Source: Sedimentisphaerales bacterium
GTDB lineage: Bacteria; Planctomycetota; Phycisphaerae; Sedimentisphaerales; Anaerohalosphaeraceae
Reading direction: 5' to 3'
NCBI GenBank assembly: GCA_028282905.1
Contig: JANQGW010000102.1
Coordinates: forward strand, 49,570-113,569
DNA length: 64,000 nucleotides
The position numbers and the translations under genes are program-made. The notes beneath the pieces were generated by a model that saw only the letters and a list, made by a program, of their open reading frames with translations, was not told the DNA's origin and ran no database searches. This document shows, one piece after another, positions 63,017-64,000 of the stretch. The first letter of the stretch is position 1. The number at the start of each line of letters is the position of its first letter.

Positions 63017-63559
63017 ATGGAAAGTGGAGATTCTATAATTGAGAAACAAAGTAAAGTCCTTAAGGTTTTTGGATCTGAACTGACTGAAAAAATGAATGCA
63101 CTTATGAAAGTAAATGAGGATGAAACGATAGAAGACTTTATCCTAAATTCTGCTTTTGAGTTCTTAGATGAGCTTGAGTGGAAATACAAGGCCTATATTA
63201 GTAAAAACGATAAAGCAAAACACCCTCGTTCATTTAAAGACTCAAAAACCAATCACCTTGCTGATTCAGAAATTAATGAGATAGCCAAAATGATTGAGAA
63301 TATAGATACAGTCATAAAAATTCATGGTAATAAAACCCGGAAGGCTTTTATCTATGATGCTGCTAATATATTCTTAGATAGAATAGATAGGTGGTTTGAT
63401 TATGAAGGTGATAATATCACAGAGCCAAGCGAAGCTTTTCATTTTGATTCAGAGGTAAAAGAGATACAAGAGCATGACAGCAAATACCAGTCACAGAAGA
63501 AATTTCAGATAATTATGCACAAAGAATTCCTTTCCTATATTCACAAGCTTTTCCAATAA
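63017..63559 (+). CDS. Hypothetical alpha-helical protein
   Basis: A 180-aa charged, mostly helical protein (ELTEKMNALMKVNEDETIEDFI; NEIAKMIENIDTVIKIHGNKTR). Two halves look loosely alike, each with a segment of the kind ...F(I/L)...A...FLD.(L/I)(E/D)RW/EW (SAFEFLDELEW and AANIFLDRIDRW), which suggests an ancient duplication. No known domain is recognised. The ATG at 63017 has AGGAG only 1-2 nt upstream, too close; a non-ATG start a few codons inside is possible. It sits in the AT-rich right-hand region with two recombinases and may be mobile-element cargo. Confidence 0.6.
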   Translation: MESGDSIIEKQSKVLKVFGSELTEKMNALMKVNEDETIEDFILNSAFEFLDELEWKYKAYISKNDKAKHPRSFKDSKTNHLADSEINEIAKMIENIDTVIKIHGNKTRKAFIYDAANIFLDRIDRWFDYEGDNITEPSEAFHFDSEVKEIQEHDSKYQSQKKFQIIMHKEFLSYIHKLFQ

Positions 63560-63791
63560 CTATCCATAGAACTGGCTCAACGATTATGAGGCGATATATA
63601 TAGCCATAATTCTCTTTTATGTTCTCTTTCTCGTAATTTTCTTACCTGCGTCATCCCTGCTTTATGGAATTACTGCATAGTAGTGAAAAATCCAGGGCAA
63701 TTCAGTTTATTTGATTTAAAGCGGGGTGGTTTTGTAATAGTAACTAATTGCCCATTTGCGATTTATAAAAGATCGCAGGGAGGAGGAATAT

Positions 63792-64000
63792 ATGCAAACT
63801 AGAGAAGAAATGTACAAATGGATACAAAAAAAAGAAAGCCGGAAGAAAATATTGACCGTGCTCAGACAACCTTTGACGGCTAGGCAGATTGGCCTAAAGA
63901 CTGGTTTGTCTGTTGAAAAATGTGGTTATGTGGGAGGTGCTTTAGTCAATCGAGGGGTTTTGATTTGCTTGAACCCGCAGGCACAAAATAGTCGGGTATA
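63792..64000 (+). CDS. Partial winged-helix-like DNA-binding protein, cut by window end
   Basis: The frame is open from an ATG with a strong GGGAGGAGG about 5 nt upstream to the right edge (69 codons). The translation includes KKILTVLRQPLTARQIGLKTGLSVEKCGYVGGALVNRGVL-like content, shaped as a winged helix-turn-helix (LTARQIGLKTGLS as the recognition unit, then a wing GVLICLNP). This type is common in small transcriptional regulators of mobile elements. The C-terminus is not visible, so family assignment is open. Confidence 0.6.
   Translation, partial: MQTREEMYKWIQKKESRKKILTVLRQPLTARQIGLKTGLSVEKCGYVGGALVNRGVLICLNPQAQNSRV

Noticed and set aside
63774..63782. Short match of TCGCAGGG to the tRNA-Lys 3-prime region, as a possible attachment repeat
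   Set aside because: Only about eight bases agree; too short to be an att repeat and explained by the G-rich ribosome site of the next gene.
1..64000. CRISPR arrays, insertion sequences, rRNA genes
   Set aside because: No regularly spaced repeat array, transposase or rRNA-like sequence was seen on reading both strands.

Overview
The window looks like part of a Planctomycetota chromosome, most likely class Phycisphaerae and close to Sedimentisphaerales. Lentisphaerota or Kiritimatiellota is the main alternative. The evidence is the gene mix: many secreted sulfatases, LamG proteins ending in dockerin-like repeats, PEP-CTERM tails, large pseudopilin-like proteins, PF12831-type FAD oxidoreductases, XylR-type regulators, an ECF sigma/FecR pair and a planctomycete-style tyrosine recombinase. 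No rRNA gene or CRISPR array is visible.

From 1 to about 58.9 kb the window is one large accessory locus for a sulfated, probably methylated, marine-type polysaccharide. All genes but one run on the minus strand. Read in the direction of transcription (right to left) the blocks are: (i) 58.9-48.7 kb, a pseudopilin, then three proteins sharing one N-terminal domain (one with PEP-CTERM, two with dockerin) and a lipoprotein-type sulfatase; (ii) 48.6-42.3 kb, a GH30-like hydrolase, an FAD oxidoreductase, a XylR-type regulator and a sodium/solute symporter; (iii) 42.1-38.2 kb, a secreted FAD oxidoreductase carrying carbohydrate-binding and dockerin modules, converging on a second XylR-type regulator on the plus strand (37.0-38.2 kb); (iv) 36.8-33.6 kb, a pseudopilin, a 31-codon open frame that looks like a gene stub, and a LamG/dockerin protein; (v) 33.4-19.1 kb, a tight seven-gene operon of FAD oxidoreductase, GH9-like hydrolase, symporter, HExxH/discoidin protein, sulfatase, URO-D-family protein and a two-domain sulfatase; (vi) 18.9-15.6 kb, a pseudopilin and an ECF sigma factor with a membrane FecR protein that carries a LamG domain; (vii) 15.5-1 kb, four LamG/dockerin or PEP-CTERM proteins, two sulfatases and a GH128-like beta-1,3-glucanase cut by the left edge.

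The inferred logic is that extracellular sulfatases and glycosidases, held in place by dockerin or PEP-CTERM tails, strip and cut the polymer. Symporters import the sugars, and cytoplasmic FAD and URO-D-family enzymes modify them. The XylR-type regulators and the ECF/FecR pair control expression. Four intergenic regions carry direct repeats spaced exactly 21 bp, the period expected for AraC/XylR-type operators.

From 59 kb to the right end the content changes. It holds a planctomycete-type tyrosine recombinase, a tRNA-Lys(CTT), a second unrelated tyrosine recombinase and small unknown genes in much more AT-rich DNA. The tRNA and recombinase arrangement suggests a genomic-island boundary.
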